Source of the DNA: Oceanicola sp. 22II-s10i
GTDB taxonomy: Bacteria > Pseudomonadota > Alphaproteobacteria > Rhodobacterales > Rhodobacteraceae
Reading direction: 5' to 3'
Length of the DNA: 64,000 nucleotides
Assembly: GCF_002210105.1 (NCBI RefSeq)
Contig: NZ_AQQU01000005.1
Span: 297,053-361,052, forward strand
In this document: in pieces, positions 63,934 through 64,000 of the stretch
Numbering within the stretch: position 1 is the stretch's first letter
Layout: every line of letters starts with the position of its first letter
Notes under the pieces: generated by a model
The model's input: the letters and a program-made list of their open reading frames with translations, nothing else
Database searches by the model: none
What the model was told of the DNA's origin: nothing
Program-made: the position numbers and the translations under genes

Positions 63934-64000
63934 ACAACGCCCGAACCGACGGTCCGGCCGCCTTCACGGATGGCGAAGCGCAGCTTCTCTTCCATCGCGA
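63915..64000 (-). CDS. tuf: Elongation factor Tu, C-terminal end (partial)
   Basis: The minus strand reads AMEEKLRFAIREGGRTVGSG followed by VVSKILK and TAA, the conserved C-terminus of EF-Tu domain III. The start lies beyond the window. Confidence 0.95.
   Translation of the reverse strand, partial: AMEEKLRFAIREGGRTVGSGVVSKILK

Overview
The window is high-GC (about two thirds G+C), densely packed bacterial chromosome with ATGA/TGATG gene overlaps. It most resembles an alphaproteobacterium of the Rhodobacteraceae (Roseobacter/Paracoccus-like). Reasons: the thiC-O-S-G-E-F-D order behind a TPP riboswitch, the many ABC transporters for organic nitrogen and sulfur compounds, MocR/FCD-GntR regulators, a TGA-N9-TCA iron operator, and tuf near tRNA-Trp. 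No transposase, integrase, phage gene, CRISPR array or rRNA was seen.

Layout. (1) 1-6 kb: a MoxR-type AAA+ ATPase (cut by the window edge), an AraC-type regulator and a 1347-residue autotransporter. (2) 6-11.7 kb, minus strand: a four-gene overlapping operon (TonB-dependent heme-type receptor, one-polypeptide ABC transporter, HemS-like protein, ChaN-like protein) behind a promoter whose -35 region lies inside a TTGA-N9-TCAA palindrome. It looks like an iron-regulated heme acquisition system lacking the usual HmuTUV importer. (3) 11.8-15.9 kb: glutathione S-transferase, Old Yellow Enzyme family oxidoreductase, hemolysin III/PAQR protein, class III aminotransferase. (4) 15.9-22.2 kb: TPP riboswitch and a complete thiamine operon, with a ThiF that has lost part of its zinc site and gained a short rhodanese-like tail. 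(5) 22.2-35.8 kb: an N-heterocycle/ureide/hydantoin catabolic region. It holds a CoxL/xanthine-dehydrogenase-type large subunit without partner subunits, two hydantoin/allantoin-type racemases, a dihydropyrimidinase, an amidase, a PuuE-like deacetylase, a polyamine-type ABC importer, an SsnA/AtzA-type deaminase and an FCD-GntR regulator. Four ATGGNATNCCAT palindromes and one degenerate copy occur only in front of these transcription units, so they form a candidate local regulon. (6) 36-47 kb: class III aminotransferase, MocR regulator, aldehyde dehydrogenase, TauE-type exporter and a Dpp/Opp-type importer. This set resembles hypotaurine/taurine-type dissimilation. (7) 47-55 kb, minus strand: Flp-like mini-pilin, COG0523 GTPase, two tandem paralogous YtcJ-type amidohydrolases, an NMT1/THI5-type ABC importer, and a PAS-LuxR regulator. 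(8) 55-61 kb, plus strand: a Liv-type importer with a terminal alpha/beta hydrolase. (9) 61-64 kb: a cysteine-rich exported mini-protein, tRNA-Trp, a CorA/ZntB transporter, an SDR reductase and the 3' end of tuf.

Taken together this is a nutrient-scavenging region: imported nitrogen- and sulfur-containing organics are opened by hydrolases and transaminases, each module with its own local regulator. Functions come from recognised families and context. Substrates of the transporters and of most hydrolases are inference.
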